NCBI GenBank assembly: GCA_033980235.1
Contig: CM067072.1
Coordinates: 15,161,933-15,225,932, forward strand
Direction: 5' to 3'
Length of the DNA stretch: 64,000 nucleotides
DNA from: Diadema setosum
Lineage: Eukaryota; Echinodermata; Echinoidea; Diadematoida; Diadematidae
The notes under the pieces are model-generated. The model saw nothing but the letters and a program-made list of their open reading frames with translations. It did no database searches and was not told the origin of the DNA. Shown here in pieces: positions 51,343 through 63,854 of the stretch (positions within the stretch are counted from its first letter, which is position 1; each line of letters starts with the position of its first letter). The position numbers were made by a program, and so were the translations under genes.

Positions 51343-54169
51343 CCAAGCCTTGGGGACGGGGAAAGATTGTCTTAACTGGTGGTGGCGGCAGGTTTGGTTG
51401 GACTTTCCCCCCTCTCAGAACGTTTCCTCGATTCTAACTCTTTCTCGGTGATGACAACAGGATTCTCCCAATTCCAGACAGCACAGCGATGAGTCGCGCA
51501 TTCCGTGGTGGTACATAGGTGTCAGAGAAGCGCCATGCAGTTCATCTGTCTGACGGAAAGTGTGTATAATAATTATGATCAAATAGTTTGATGAGGGTTT
51601 TTTTAGATCACTTTCTGTCGTCGCCGTTTGATCACAAGATTCACACAGCAAGGTATACATTTCTTGTAGCTCACTTCCTCATAACGGTCCTAACTTACTG
51701 TCAGGTCTCTCAAAAAATCTCTCTACAGATACCTCCGATTCCACGGGTCACTGGACAATGTGAACAGAAAACGCCCCCAACACACACATTCAGTCTTGTC
51801 CGATCGTCGGTGTAAAGGAATAATCATGCCCCCCCCCCCTTCTTAGGAACGTTTAGTATTATACCTGTCAAGCGTGGAGACAGAATAACAACTTAGCATG
51901 GGAGTTGACTGAAATCTGAAAATTAACATTGAGGACCTTCATATCATATGCGATGGTATTTGAAGTCAATCAACACAATGTATTATGATTATGCACACTT
52001 AATATGGTGTTTGCCGGTAGCTTTGACGTTGAGGAGTGAATTTTCTTCAATTGGTATCCCTCTATTAATTGAAATTTGGAAGTTGCGATCTTACAAATTG
52101 AACAAAATTCACATCTCAACCTTCACCCGTCTACTTCATATTCTCTAGCTTTGACGTTTTAGATTATTGCTCTTTTTTACTATGCTTCGGGAAAACTGAC
52201 TTATTTCACATTTTCAGTAGAAACTTTTCTTTTTCAATGAGTCCATAAATCCATATCCCAACACATCACATGAGACAAAAGATGATTGATTTCTTAGCAC
52301 CACGCTAAGCGACGTCCTACATTTTTCTATTTGAACTCTAATCTTAAAGGCATAATTTACCATTTGCGCATGAAACAAAAACCCTGCATTATTGCTTTCA
52401 AATAGTTCTAAAATGAGAGTTAGGGATAGAAACAACCACTGTAAAAAATCTGAATCCGTGTAATCGATGTTTAGTATTGTTAAATACACAAAATGTGAAC
52501 AATAGGTATGATAAAAAAGTTTCCAGACTACACCGTCTACAGTTATGGTTTATTGAGAATAATATTGATATCTCCTTAATTTTGGGTGTTATTGCAAAAA
52601 TGTTATATGGTATTGTGATACAACAGACCAACACAATGCATCAATGTGATGTCTTGAAAATTAAAACTGAAATCACTTCTCCCAAAGGTGAACAGGACCT
52701 TTTTGATTCCTGCTTTGTATAGTAAAAGGGTCTTTTCATGTGGGTGATGTAGGCCTATCCTGCCTATGAGAACGAAAGTGAGAAGTCATAGGCCTATCAT
52801 GACTCTCAATCAAGGAAGATGGTTGGAGCACAGGGTTTTTGTTTTGCTTTTGTTGTTGTTGTTGTTGTTTTTTTTTTTTTTTTTGGGGGGGGGGGTAGGG
52901 TAGTAATTGAAGGAGAACTCGAGCGGTGTCTGCAATGTTGTTTCAGTGTTTTATTTATGACGGAATTTGTTAATAAACGCTGACCACGCTTGTATATACC
53001 ATAAATGTTGTGTGCTGTGTTGAGCGTTCTCTTCTGTTTTTTTTTTTTTTTTTTTTTTTTCTCGCTTGGCAAAACGAATGGTTTTGCACAGTCCCTGAGA
53101 ATACGTATGTGCAATGTTGACCAGACGGCTTTACCATACAGGACAGACAAGGAAATGTAATGGCAGACTGTGCAGCGACAATCCAGTAGTAATGTGCGCG
53201 ACCTCGGACAAGTTGCACTATATACCGTGTCATTTTCTTTCACCCTTTCACTATCTGTTTTCGTGCAACTTACGGAACAATGCGTTGCCCATTGTCCTCG
53301 CTATGTGCGCCAGTGTACGAGAAGTGGATGGGGAATTCCCCCTTCTCTCCCTGTGATTACAGCAATAAGTTCGAAAGGAGATGATGTCATTCAGCGGTGC
53401 GTAACGCGCTCACTCATCCGTGCGCGATGCAACAAAGAAAGTCTGCTGAAAGGAAAGGCTACATTTTACACGTTCTAAAAGCAACGCAGACCAGGGATTA
53501 GACTAGAAGGGGGGGGGGGGGGGGGGATTGACGCGAAGAGGGCGATTACTCCTCATTGTTCCATCTCCTTCGCTGGACTTTCTCAGGTTATGTAATGAAT
53601 TTCTCGAATCACACCAGACATGCGCAATGATTTCAATTCACAAGGCTTACATGAAAGGGGAACAGACGACAAGTAGGCGAACTTAATCAATTAGGCCACT
53701 TGCGGTATGCGATTTCTTTGACTTTACTCATATGATCCGATTGATACATAATAGTGTGCGCTTGAAAACAGACACTGCTCACCCTGTTAAATCATCATAG
53801 GCCTATAATAACTGTACGCAAGACGCGGTTTCAATAAGAATAGTGAAAACATTACAGCAGCATTAAGCAACACGAATCCTGTGTTTGTGAAAACAAAGAA
53901 GAATACCAGCATGATAATATTCTTTCAAGACATGAATTTCAAGGCATGTAAGTTTGAAAGAGATCGTACCATAACGGAAATATACCAATCTACACCGTAT
54001 AGCGACTTCCAGTCAGAACTCTGCCAGCACTAAGACTGATGCAAAAAAAATAAATATAAATTATAATAAAACAGATTTTAAATGCCATGTTTCTTTTCGA
54101 GGAAGAGGCATCACGGACAAATCAGACTAGACGAAATGAGAAAATCTATAAAAACGGGGAAAATAAATG

Positions 54170-54211
<42 letters not shown>

Positions 54212-54420
54212 TATAATTTTGTAACGGTTTCATTTTTTTTTAATTTTGTGTGCTTGCTTGTTTGTGTGCGTGCTGTTGTTGTCGGTTGTTGTTGTTGGTT
54301 TGTTGTTGTTTTTTCTTCTTTTTTTGGAGTGGGGGGGGGGGGCAGGGATTTTCACCTTGCACTATTTGTTTCGACATATAACATCGAGCTATCCGACTAT
54401 AATTACACTGTATGACACCG
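51343..54420. other. Upstream flank of the receptor gene
   Basis: This should hold the promoter and 5' UTR of the receptor gene, but no confident TATA box or initiator could be picked. Simple tracts include T runs at 52870-52884 and 53036-53060, a G run at 53511-53526 and a TA run at 54167-54210. Confidence 0.4.
52347..52660 (+). repeat. Dispersed repeat, uninterrupted copy
   Basis: It runs from AAGGCATAATTTACCAT through GTTAGGGATAGAAACAACC and GTCTACAGTTATGG to about ATGGTATTGTGATAC. A second copy at 58706-59840 matches across the whole length but is split by a TTAA-flanked element. This copy serves as the empty site (TTTA at 52470-52473). Confidence 0.8.
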
Positions 54421-54587
54421 GGCTATGTTTCATAAAGCTGTTCGTAAAGTTACGAACAACTTATGAGAGACTGGTGATCAGTTCTGACGTGCTATACTTA
54501 CCAGAATTTCCATCATCAGCAGAAGCACTGATCACCTGTCGCTCGTAAGTCGCTCGTAACTTTAAGAACAGCTTCATGAAACACCCC
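54421..54587. mobile_element. Short inverted-repeat element
   Basis: The left GTTTCATAAAGCTGTTCG and right GAACAGCTTCATGAAAC arms are imperfect inverted repeats of about 36 bp. ACCGG flanks both sides, possibly a target duplication. Non-coding. Confidence 0.65.
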
Positions 54588-54778
54588 ACCGGACTCAAAA
54601 TACACTTTTATCAGTTACTGCACACAACACTGTGAAGCATTTCGTCGTATAGATGGCATATTATAGGGAAACCAAGGCACTCGCGTTTGAATACTCTATT
54701 ATACAAATTGCATCGCGGTGAAGCCTGTGCCGCTACACGTGACACATTCAACGGGGAAATTCAACTATAGGCAAGTTA

Positions 54779-55074
54779 GGGCCGAATTCACGAAGGTGGT
54801 ACAATTGAAACCATGGTTTAAACCAAGGACACTTTGTATGGAGCGCCAAGTGTCGCATGGCCTATTTCATTACGAAATCAGTCATTTCGTCGACGAAATG
54901 ACTGATGTATTTGTATGGAGCGCCAAGTGTCGCATGGTCTATTTAATTATGAAATCAGTCATTTCGTCGACGAAATGACTGATTTCGTAACGAAACGGCC
55001 ATGCGACACTTGGTGCTACACACATTGTCCATGGTTTAAACCATGGTTTCAATTGTCCCACCTTCGTGAACTCG
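54779..55074. mobile_element. Palindromic MITE, copy 1
   Basis: The arms carry GCCGAATTCACGAAGG and CCTTCGTGAACTCG, CCATGGTTTAAACC in both, and CCAAGTGTCGCATGG with its complement. The centre ATTTCGTCGACGAAAT is a perfect palindrome that occurs twice. The inner unit is duplicated (54839-54905 and 54914-54980). Same family as 55892-56197. Confidence 0.85.
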
Positions 55075-55891
55075 AACAAATGAGCCTGACACCAAGCAAA
55101 CAATGCCCACGAGTTCGACACTAGGTAAAATGGACCCACGAGGTCGACATTACATCACGGGGCTTGTTCTCTTGGGCCTCGTTTGCTCAGTGCCAAACTC
55201 TTGGGCCTTTTTGCTGAGTTTCGAACTCGTGGGCCTTGTTTGTCTAGTGTCGGACTCATGGGCTGTAGTCATGGGGACAACGAACTTTGGCTCTCTGCTC
55301 CATTCCAATGAAATCGTTTCCCCGAGTCTGAAAGAGCACTAGGAACACAGCTACGGTTCTTGATTCTATAGGCACTTTGATGTCCCCATTATACTTTACT
55401 TGAACTTCAACAGAGAATTAAAATGTGGGGAAAAGCAAATTTACAAGTTTCGGCTTTGAGAGGACAAGATGTCATGAGAACAAAACATTTATCACTGGTG
55501 TTTGAGAAGAAGAAGACAAAAATTCATCTGGGTTGCAACAAGCTAGTTCGCAGTTCCACTTAGCGCATGAACAGAAAAAAAAAAGTCATTCGTGCCAACA
55601 GGCACGTTGGTTTTTAACTTCACTGGGACAAGCATCTGTGATTTAATGATTATTCATGTAATCCTTATAACTGCTGCTTGCCAGCACATCCGCCTGACAG
55701 CAAAAGTGGTGCTTGGCAATATCACAATAGTAAGAGATTGATAATACATTGATGCAAAATAATGAAATGGATGCTTCTCCAATTGTACGGACGGATCATT
55801 CTGGTCATCTGGTCTACGCAAGTTTATTCTTTGTTGTGAGCAGGACTGATAAATCCCGTGAATTGTTTTTACGTAAAGCTTAAAATGCATT

Positions 55892-56197
55892 GGCCCGAAT
55901 TCACGAAGGTAGTACAAATTAAACCATGGTTTAAACCATGGACAAAAACCATGGAGCGCCAAGTGTCGCATGGAATATTTCGTTACGAAATCAGTCATTT
56001 CGTCGGTGAAATGATTATTTTGTAACGAAATGACAACATTTTGTAACTAAATGAACATTTCGTTATGAAAACGATTATTTGGTCAACGAAATGACCAATT
56101 TCATAACGAAATATTCCGTGCGACACTTGGCGCTCCATGATTTTTGTCCATGGTTTAAACCATGGTTTCATTTGTACCACCTTCGTGAATTCGGGCC
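55892..56197. mobile_element. Palindromic MITE, copy 2, 3-bp target duplication
   Basis: The ends GGCCCGAATTCACGAAGG and its perfect complement are flanked by ATT on both sides (55889-55891 and 56198-56200). CCATGGTTTAAACCATGG occurs in both arms. At 306 bp it is nearly self-complementary over its full length. A 3-bp A/T duplication is typical of PIF/Harbinger elements, so that affiliation is plausible. Confidence 0.88.
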
Positions 56198-56200
56198 ATT

Positions 56201-58705
56201 ATGTCGCTCTTGCCTCCTCCTCCAACCGACTAAGGAAAAGGAGCGCTCATTCGCACTATATACAGTGTTCATGAACTACCCCGAACTGCATTAATTGGGT
56301 GATATATGCGCATAAAATGAGACGCATTGTGAATCAATGAAAATCATTTTATCTGTGTTGACATATATACACAACAACTCTTACAAGGGGATTGACTTAA
56401 TCAATGTTCACGTTTTCAATAAGCGATAACCTGAAACATCGATTTGATAAACATCAATGATGGACTTTTTCAGCAACTGATAAATGAAGTAAAGTAATCA
56501 GTGATTTATGAGGATAAACATCATTTCACTTTATACAGAATGAAAAATTGTAAGTATTTTATGAATGTGACTATTTGCATTATGGCTTAGTTTTGAAGAA
56601 TAAGTTATGGAAAATACCTTTTGCTGATTTTTTTTTTTTCTGAATCACAGTTGGGGAGCTTTTTACCTGAAGGAGAAGAAAGTTTTTCAGATTTAAAACT
56701 TTTTTTTTTTTTTTTTTTTTACAGAAAGCTGATCAGTATGATGTTGCTACTTTCACGCGCAATTGTTTATAATTGCCATAGAAGAAGGTAGTGGGTATAT
56801 TTTGTAAATTGGATTATGGTTTCGATGATCCAAAATTGCTTCTTTCTCCCTCCCTGAAACGCGTGATCACCCTTTTAACACCCCCTGGGAGCCATGCTGA
56901 CTACACGGAAGTTCCTGTAACCTGTAGGTAAGTGGAATGAGCAGCTCGTCTATAATGTTATAACTCTATTGGTGTCGGACTTCAGTAATGTTTTACGGAA
57001 AAAGGATTTCTCTTCAAAAAAGAAACCTTGCAAAATAATCACAGATTCCGTTCTTCCGCAAGTAAACTCGTGCCAAATTTGGCAGTGTTTTCGATACACG
57101 TTCAGCACCCCCATCGAAATATTAGAAAAACATTATTCGACCTCCGTTAGTTTCAGTTCCTTCATTGTCCTTCATATTGCACGGACTGAACTGCCTCTTG
57201 TAAATTAGCACCCGTTGCATTGTTTTCGGCAGAGAGGCGATAGACGCTTAGTCGCACTGCTGGTGAAAAACCAAGTCAACTTGAAGTCGTTACCTCATCT
57301 CAGTAAGTTAACTGTGTTGTGTGCTTGTTTTTTTTTTTTTTTTTTTTTTACAATTTTGGAAACTTACTTATTTATGTCCTCCTTAATGGTGAGGTGATAC
57401 TGCTGAAATACTCAGAAAAATTAGTTGAATTCAGCTTTACTCATCAACGTTTACCGTCTAAATCATTATCTGCTTTACTTTCATAATGGGTGTATTCTTC
57501 ACTTCGATTCGCTTCATAGTGTATCTCAATTCTTAGAATTTGTATGTATTTTGGTTTTAGTGATCACCTGTTCTGACTAGTCGAGTAGGGTCTTCCGTTA
57601 TACTCTGATTTAATGTCCATATCTAAGAAAGGGAGATGTTTTATGATGGCTGAATTATGCCTGAGCAGATAGATCCAGCGAGGGATTAGATTCCCCATTT
57701 GAATTATTATGATAACAGAAACACTTATATAATTTTTTTAGGGGGGGGGGGGGACAGGGTTCTACTTGATTTTAGAATGTCTTGCCTTTCCTCTTTTTGT
57801 TTGTCTAGGTTTCCTTTATTTCTTTAAGTTAACCCTTTAATTCTAATTCTTGCTACGACCTGATTCTTATAATTTATTCACTTCACACAGAAGAATTCAG
57901 TTTAATTGTGCTTTATGCACAACTATTGACTGCATGTGTTTAGACCATAAAATAATGCTTAGGGCTGTTATGCGCAGTATCTTGAGCTGTTCCGACACTT
58001 TTAGTATTGTTTTCGTGTTTTCATATTTCTTTGAGACGGAAAACATAATATGTCTGCCGTCATCCTAACATCTGTTGTACTGTCTGTATTTCGCTGTGCA
58101 TAATTTTATATACCCTGTTTTTACCCCAAAATATAGCAATGCTTTGCCTTTAAGACAAATTGTGGGAAGTAAAATATCTCTAAAGTCGGGAGTTATTATA
58201 GAACTTAATCCTCACATTAGAGTGTACATATGCAAATCAATGTCTCTGAAGCAACACCATCTGTTTTGCTTGCAAGCAGGCCGACATAATTATATATTGC
58301 CACGTCAGAAGCAATAGTTACAGTAATCTCCGCATATCTGGGTAAGGGTTGGCAGGGAAAAACCGGTGTACCGGTACCCGATTTGACGAGCGCAGGTGCT
58401 GATTGAAACTTATCCCGATCGTCCTGCCACCCATGTTATATCATAATCATTTCCTCTATGTCTATTCATTATTTTCTCTCTTTCTCCGATCATCCATCTC
58501 TCTGTCAACCTCTATGTCTATACCACAGAAAATGCAAATATTGATAGAATTACCAAGTGATATATATATATATATATATCTGACTTGCTACGTTGTTTCT
58601 TTTCCCTTTTGTCTGCTTTCACCAACTCTTAAGCAAATTTTGATAGTCATGTCATGGTCCATAATAATTATGTTGTTCTTATTTTCAATATGGCTGAAAT
58701 AAATT
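56201..58705. other. Right flank, no confirmed gene
   Basis: T runs at 56701-56720 and 57328-57349 and a G run at 57741-57753. A short open stretch 57231-57302 is bracketed by splice-like signals (CGGCAG before, CTCA|GTAAGT after) on the plus strand, but its product (RGDRRLVALLVKNQVNLK) is unknown. It is not called as a gene. Confidence 0.35.
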
Positions 58706-59840
58706 AAAGGCACAATTTACAATTTTTATATGAAACAAAAAAAAAACACTTTAGTTCTTCAAAATAGTTATTAAATGTGAGTTAGGGATAGAAACAACCA
58801 GTGCACAAAATTTAATCAGTATAATCAATGTTAACCCTAACTAGGCCGGGGGGGGGGGGGGCCTCCGAGGCCCCCCCCCCCCCTCGACGTTTCGCGCGAT
58901 GTATCGCTATCGCGAGAAGCTATCGCCGCGACGTTTCATGACATTTTTCTTTCGAGTCTCCCGCATCTTTTGACACCAAATTTGCGATGCCCAGGTGCGC
59001 GGTTCCGAAGTTGCGCATAAATATGCACGTGCATGTCAGACCAAAAATTGCTCAAACACGTGAATTTGTGTACAATTTCAATGCAAACTGTGTTTACAGG
59101 CAAATTTCATAAAAGCATGATTATTTTGGGGTTTTATTGATTAAAATCAATTAACAACGCATTTTCTTGTTCGGAACAATGTCACGGATAAATTTCATCG
59201 AAAAAACAATGAAAAACATAAAGTCGAAAAAACAAAGAAATACATAAGAAATTCAAAAAACAATAAAATACTTAGGAAATTTTTTCTGATTGCGCAATTT
59301 TTTTTCTCTTACATTTGCTAAGGACACTAAAAAGAATATTTACACAAAAAATGTGCCTGTTTTGAGCTTTATTTAGTGATTTATACCAAATTGTCTGATT
59401 TCATGCATCATTATGCATAAATTAGCATAATTTAGTGTAAATGATAATTTTTGAAAAAATTAACTTCATGGTACTTTAGATTACATCATAGGCAATGCGT
59501 GTGCCAATTTTCGTCGCGATCGCGCGGTCGACGGCCGAGATCCGGAGGGGGGGGGGGGGGGGGGGGGCCAGGCCCCCCCCCCCCCCCCCCCCCCCGGCTC
59601 TATCATCTACCTGAATAGCCCGGCCTAGTTAGGGTTAAGTATAGTTAAATACAAAATGTGAACAAATGTTGAAATAAAATTGTCTCTAGACTAAGCCGTC
59701 TACAGTTAGTTATGATTAAATGAGAAAAATAGTGATATCTCCTTATATCTTAGGCTTTATTGCAGGAAAAAAATTATATGGTAGGATGTTTTGTGATACA
59801 ACTGACCTACACATATGCATCACATGTGATAACTCGAACG
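58706..59840 (+). repeat. Dispersed repeat, copy interrupted by the TTAA element
   Basis: The left part (58706-58834) and right part (59635-59840) match 52347-52660 continuously once the TTAA-flanked element is left out. Confidence 0.82.
58835..59634. mobile_element. TTAA-flanked inverted-repeat element, copy 1
   Basis: It begins CCCTAACTAGGCCGGG and ends with the complement CCGGCCTAGTTAGGG, with TTAA on both sides (58831-58834, 59635-59638). Poly-G/poly-C tracts lie just inside both ends, forming further hairpins. The interior has CGCGATGTATCGC near the left and ATTTTCGTCGCGATCGCG near the right. TTAA targets and CCC ends are features of piggyBac elements, with Kolobok as the alternative. 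No transposase is encoded. Confidence 0.85.
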
Positions 59841-59869
59841 TTTTTTTATATCACTGCTCCCAATGGTCA

Positions 59870-61110
59870 CGATGGTAGACCGCACTTTAATATACACGTA
59901 AAAATGTCCAATGTCGGTATTCAATTCAGAATTTACTCATTATTAGAGCATTCTTTCACTGAATTATATGTCAATGCTGGCAGTCTTTTAAGAAACTACG
60001 AAAACATGCAATTATTGTCTACGATCGATTTAAAGTTTTCAGGTATTAATTGTGCCACAGAAACATGCCTTAACGACATATCTCCCCCTTTATATAACAG
60101 TGATCGATATTTTGTTGTCCGTTCTGATAGAAAATGCAGAGTCGCTCTTTTCCTATCACATTTGCTATCATTTAAAGTATACAAGGCCTGACTAATTGAT
60201 ATATAATCGAAATGAATTCGATTGCACATAATGTTGAAATCAATATGCATTATTATACTAAAAAAAAAAATGTTGTTCCAATATCTAAAAAAAAAAGAAA
60301 AAAAAAGATGACTCCTCTCTTACCTCGAATTATCGTCCTATCTCTATTCTTCCTAGTCTTTCTAAAGGTCATAGAAAGGTGTGTCTATACATGCTATAAC
60401 AGACTGTATGGAATGCGTGGCATTCCATCCCTGTTGGTTTAAAGATTACCTATCAAATGGAAATCAATCTGTATACTATGAATCTGTCAACTCTGAGTAT
60501 TATACCTGTACGGTATGATGTCCCATAGGGATTGATATTGGGATATGTATACATGAAAACATGAATTGGAACGCTCATGTGCAATACATCTCTGATAAAG
60601 TATCTCGTAATCAATGTTGGCATACTTCATGTATTTCATAAGCTTAAGTATTCTGTCTCTAAGAATATTTCATTTGTGTTTTATATCTTCTTGATAATAT
60701 CGTACATCTCATATTGCAACATTGTCTGGGTAACTTCGAAAAGTCACAATTTACAGTACATTACTTCTACAAAAGAAAGCAATAGTATATGCACTAATTC
60801 AGGTTATCGGTTCCATTAAGATCCTTTATTCGTAGAATTAAAAACACTCAAGGTAAATGGCATTAATTTTTTGTTGCTTACGTAACGGTCAGTTGCCAGC
60901 TTCTTTTTTCTCATTATTTCAGTTAAACAAGGACATACCTTCTTATCCTACAAGACAAGCTTATTTCATTTAAATAATCCTAAAACAGTGATGGCTCTAA
61001 AGTCTATCAGACACATCAAACCCGATATTTGGAACTCTCTTCCTTGTGAAATTCGAATTTTAAAATCCATGTACTAGCTCTTTTACGAAAGCTGTAAAAA
61101 CAATATTGCT
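59870..61110 (+). pseudogene. LINE relic (endonuclease and reverse-transcriptase fragments)
   Basis: Broken frames give an endonuclease-like ATETCLNDISPPLYNSDRY (about 60055-60115), reverse-transcriptase SNYRPISILPSLSKVIER (60325-60380), MNWNAHVQYISDKVSRN (60560-60610), SYISYCNIVW (60700-60730), a degenerate RICTNSGYR region (about 60785-60815) and the end PDIWNSLPCEIR (61022-61058). It is a CR1/L2-type element, probably the same family as 38.4-39.7 kb, heavily decayed, lying between the two TTAA-type elements. Confidence 0.85.
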
Positions 61111-61274
61111 CTCTAAATATCAGTGATTTTTTTTTTAAATGTCATTGTAAGTGTACTGTACATGAAATTCCTTGTTGGAAATATCACCGCAGCTAATCTC
61201 TTACGTACAATGTAACCAACCATGACCTGGTGTACAATTTCAAAACCCTTCTCAAGACATTTCTGTTCAACCCT

Positions 61275-62027
61275 ATATTTCGGTAGATGATAGATTCGGG
61301 AGGGGGGGGGGGCTCCCAGGCCCCCCCCCCCCCTCCAGATCTTGGCCGTCGACCGCGTGATCGCGACGAAAATTAGCACACACATCGCCTGTGATGTAAT
61401 TTAAAAAAACTGTAGAAATGATTTTTGCGAAAAATTATCATTTATGCTAAATTTTGCTAATTTATGCATATTGATGCATGAATATCAGACTTTTTGCTAT
61501 ATAAATCACTAAATAAAGCTCAAAACAGGTACATTTTTGTGTAAATATTCCTTCTATTGGTGTCCTCAGCAAAGGTAGATGAAAAATATTGTGCCATCAG
61601 AAAAATTTCTTAAGTATTTTATTGTTTTTTAATTTCTTATGTATTTCTTTGTTTTTCGACCTTTTTTTCCCCATTGTTTATTCGCTGAAATTTGTCCGCG
61701 TCATTGTTCCCAACATGAAAATGCGCTATTAATTGATTTTAATCAATAAAACCCCCCAAATAATCATGGTTTATGAAATTTGACTGTAAGCAGTAAGCAC
61801 AGTTTGCATTCAAATTGTTCAAGAATTCACGTTTTTGAGCAATTTTTGGTCTGACATGCATGTACATATTTATGCGTAACTTTGGAACCGGGTGCCCGGG
61901 CGTCATTTGGTGTCAAAAGATGCGGGAAACTCGAAAGAAAAAAGTCGTGAAACATCGCGGCGATAGCTTTTTGCGATAGCGATACATCGCGCGGAATGTC
62001 GGGGGGGGGGGGGGGGGCTAGTTAGGG
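61275..62027. mobile_element. TTAA-type element, copy 2 (inverted)
   Basis: It has the same interior as 58835-59634 in reverse orientation: ATCGCGACGAAAAT near the left and GCGATACATCGCGCGG near the right. The right end CTAGTTAGGG is followed by TTAA (62028-62031). The left end, around GTAGATGATAGATTCGGG, is diverged and its TTAA was not found. G/C homopolymers lie inside both ends. Confidence 0.8.
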
Positions 62028-62031
62028 TTAA

Positions 62032-62825
62032 AAAGTATTCTGGATGAGTTTTAGTCTTGTAAACTGCAACATCTACGGTATCACACAGTACATTTCTCTC
62101 TTTTTTCCATTTTCACCCGCTCCCATAGGTCATCCCTTTTGCATGAAAATTTTTGAAAATTTGGTGAGAACACTTAGGTATTGAAGAAAACACGTTGTAT
62201 TTGGAAACCTCCTGTAAATTTTGAACTCAAGAGGGTCTTTTTATTTGGTGAGTTAAATTGACCGTTAAGATTCGAATAATTATTTCGTACTACGAAAAAA
62301 AATACAAATTTGAACTACTAGTCTAGTTTTACAGACTTGTGTGATGCACTTATGCAGTTCCTGTAAGTGGTGTTTTGTTATTTGCCATAGGTAACAAAGT
62401 AAAAGAAGCTAGTGAATTCTTCCTTTCTGACAGCTTTAACATGCATATCTTTTGTTCGAATCATAAGTATCATATTACAGCAACAGGAGGATTAGAATAT
62501 ACAGCCGTGCCTCGTACACAGAATATGTTACGATGAGGATTTGGTGCATTATTTGAATTTTAACGACTAGCAACCTTCAAATATCACAGAAATTTTACAG
62601 CTTTACAATAGTCTTGTCATTCTGGTGTAATATTATATCATGTTCTGTGCTATTTGGGAAGGAATGGCCCATCTTTAAAGCGCGTAAAGACAATATACGG
62701 TAGTGATATGCGCTGTATAAGCACTGTATTATTCTTTATCAATATTATTATTATTATCATTATTATTATTATTATCAATATTGTTATCATTGTCATTATC
62801 ATTATCATTATCATTGTTATTATTA

Positions 62826-62871
<46 letters not shown>

Positions 62872-63482
62872 AAAGCTGTTCATCTGTACCTACAGGTAAC
62901 AAAATATTTTGTTATGCCTTGCTGATCAGTGATCCAGGTGATATAACTTTGTGTAAACGTTAGTGAAAGCATACAGACATCTCTTTTTCTTTCCCCTTTC
63001 TTCTATCCTATCTCTACACAAGTCATATCCCTCCCTTCTATTTCTTCTATGATTAAGTTTAAGGGCTGCAAGCAAATCAAGGTACGCTTAAGCTAATTGT
63101 AGCCCTTCTGTGTTTAGTATCGCTGACATTGTAAAGGTAATGAAGACAAAACTACTTTGTTAACGACTTTCGTTTATGTATAGGCCTATACATGGGAACA
63201 ATTTGTGTACACATGTAGGGAGCCTATACATGATTGTATGTGCATGTACAATGATAATTCAAGAACCAATAAATCAAATCACATCACATCAAATCAAATC
63301 AAATGGTAATGTTTCATGTTCTGGATTAATGAAACGTTTTTCAACAACAGAGATGGTTCATTTAAAAAGTATTTAAAAAAAAAAAGTTTTGGGAGTGTAC
63401 CCAAAACATTCGCCACCCTTCACCTACATCGATTCATTGTTTTTTGTTGTTGTTGCTGCTGCTGCTAATGTTTAATCACTTA
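62032..63482. other. Right flank, simple repeats
   Basis: An ATT microsatellite with some CAT units lies at 62742-62870, giving long low-complexity frames on both strands. An AATAAATC-type tail with ATCAA units at 63268-63304 may be the 3' end of a retroelement. No gene was recognised. Confidence 0.5.
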
Positions 63483-63592
63483 GATCTCAAGATGCGTCTA
63501 CACCTGTACGTCCTACCCGTGCTCTTGGTCGTGATTGGCGCCATGGTTATGACGTCATCTGCCACACGGGGACGATGCACTCGCCGTGTGAC
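63483..63592 (+). CDS. Candidate first coding exon of a secreted protein (gene continues right)
   Basis: An acceptor-like TTTAATCACTTAG, preceded by a T/G-rich tract, opens the exon at about 63483. The ATG is at 63492-63494, and 33 codons plus two bases run to a consensus donor AC|GTAAGT at 63593. The peptide begins MRLHLYVLPVLLVVIGAMV and continues MTSSATRGRCTRRV. That is a signal peptide with a plausible cleavage site after SSA, then an Arg/Cys-rich start of the mature chain. Nothing downstream in the remaining 400 bases continues it. The product is unknown and the call is inference from signal peptide plus splice site. Confidence 0.5.
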
Positions 63593-63773
63593 GTAAGTTT
63601 CACCTCTTTAAATCATATAGGAACCATGTTCAAAACCACGGGGGAAGCATTAGAATATTTTGTTAGGAGAAGGTATACTTTTTCTTATCACTTTACCCCA
63701 GATTTGACAATAAACGCGATTTATAGTATCTGTGGAAATCCTCAAAGAAAGCCTTACATTTTGACCGAACCTC

Positions 63774-63778
63774 CCTCC

Positions 63779-63831
<53 letters not shown>

Positions 63832-63854
63832 GAGAGAGAGAGAGAGAGAGAGAG
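63774..63854. repeat. CT then GA microsatellite (self-complementary)
   Basis: About 28 CT units are followed directly by about 12 GA units, making a perfect hairpin-forming tract. Confidence 0.95.

Noticed and set aside
57231..57302. Possible plus-strand exon RGDRRLVALLVKNQVNLK between CGGCAG and GTAAGT
   Set aside because: Splice-like ends alone are common in 64 kb; no homology and no partner exon found.
62650..62899. Ile-rich frames on both strands resembling membrane proteins
   Set aside because: They are translations of an ATT/CAT microsatellite.
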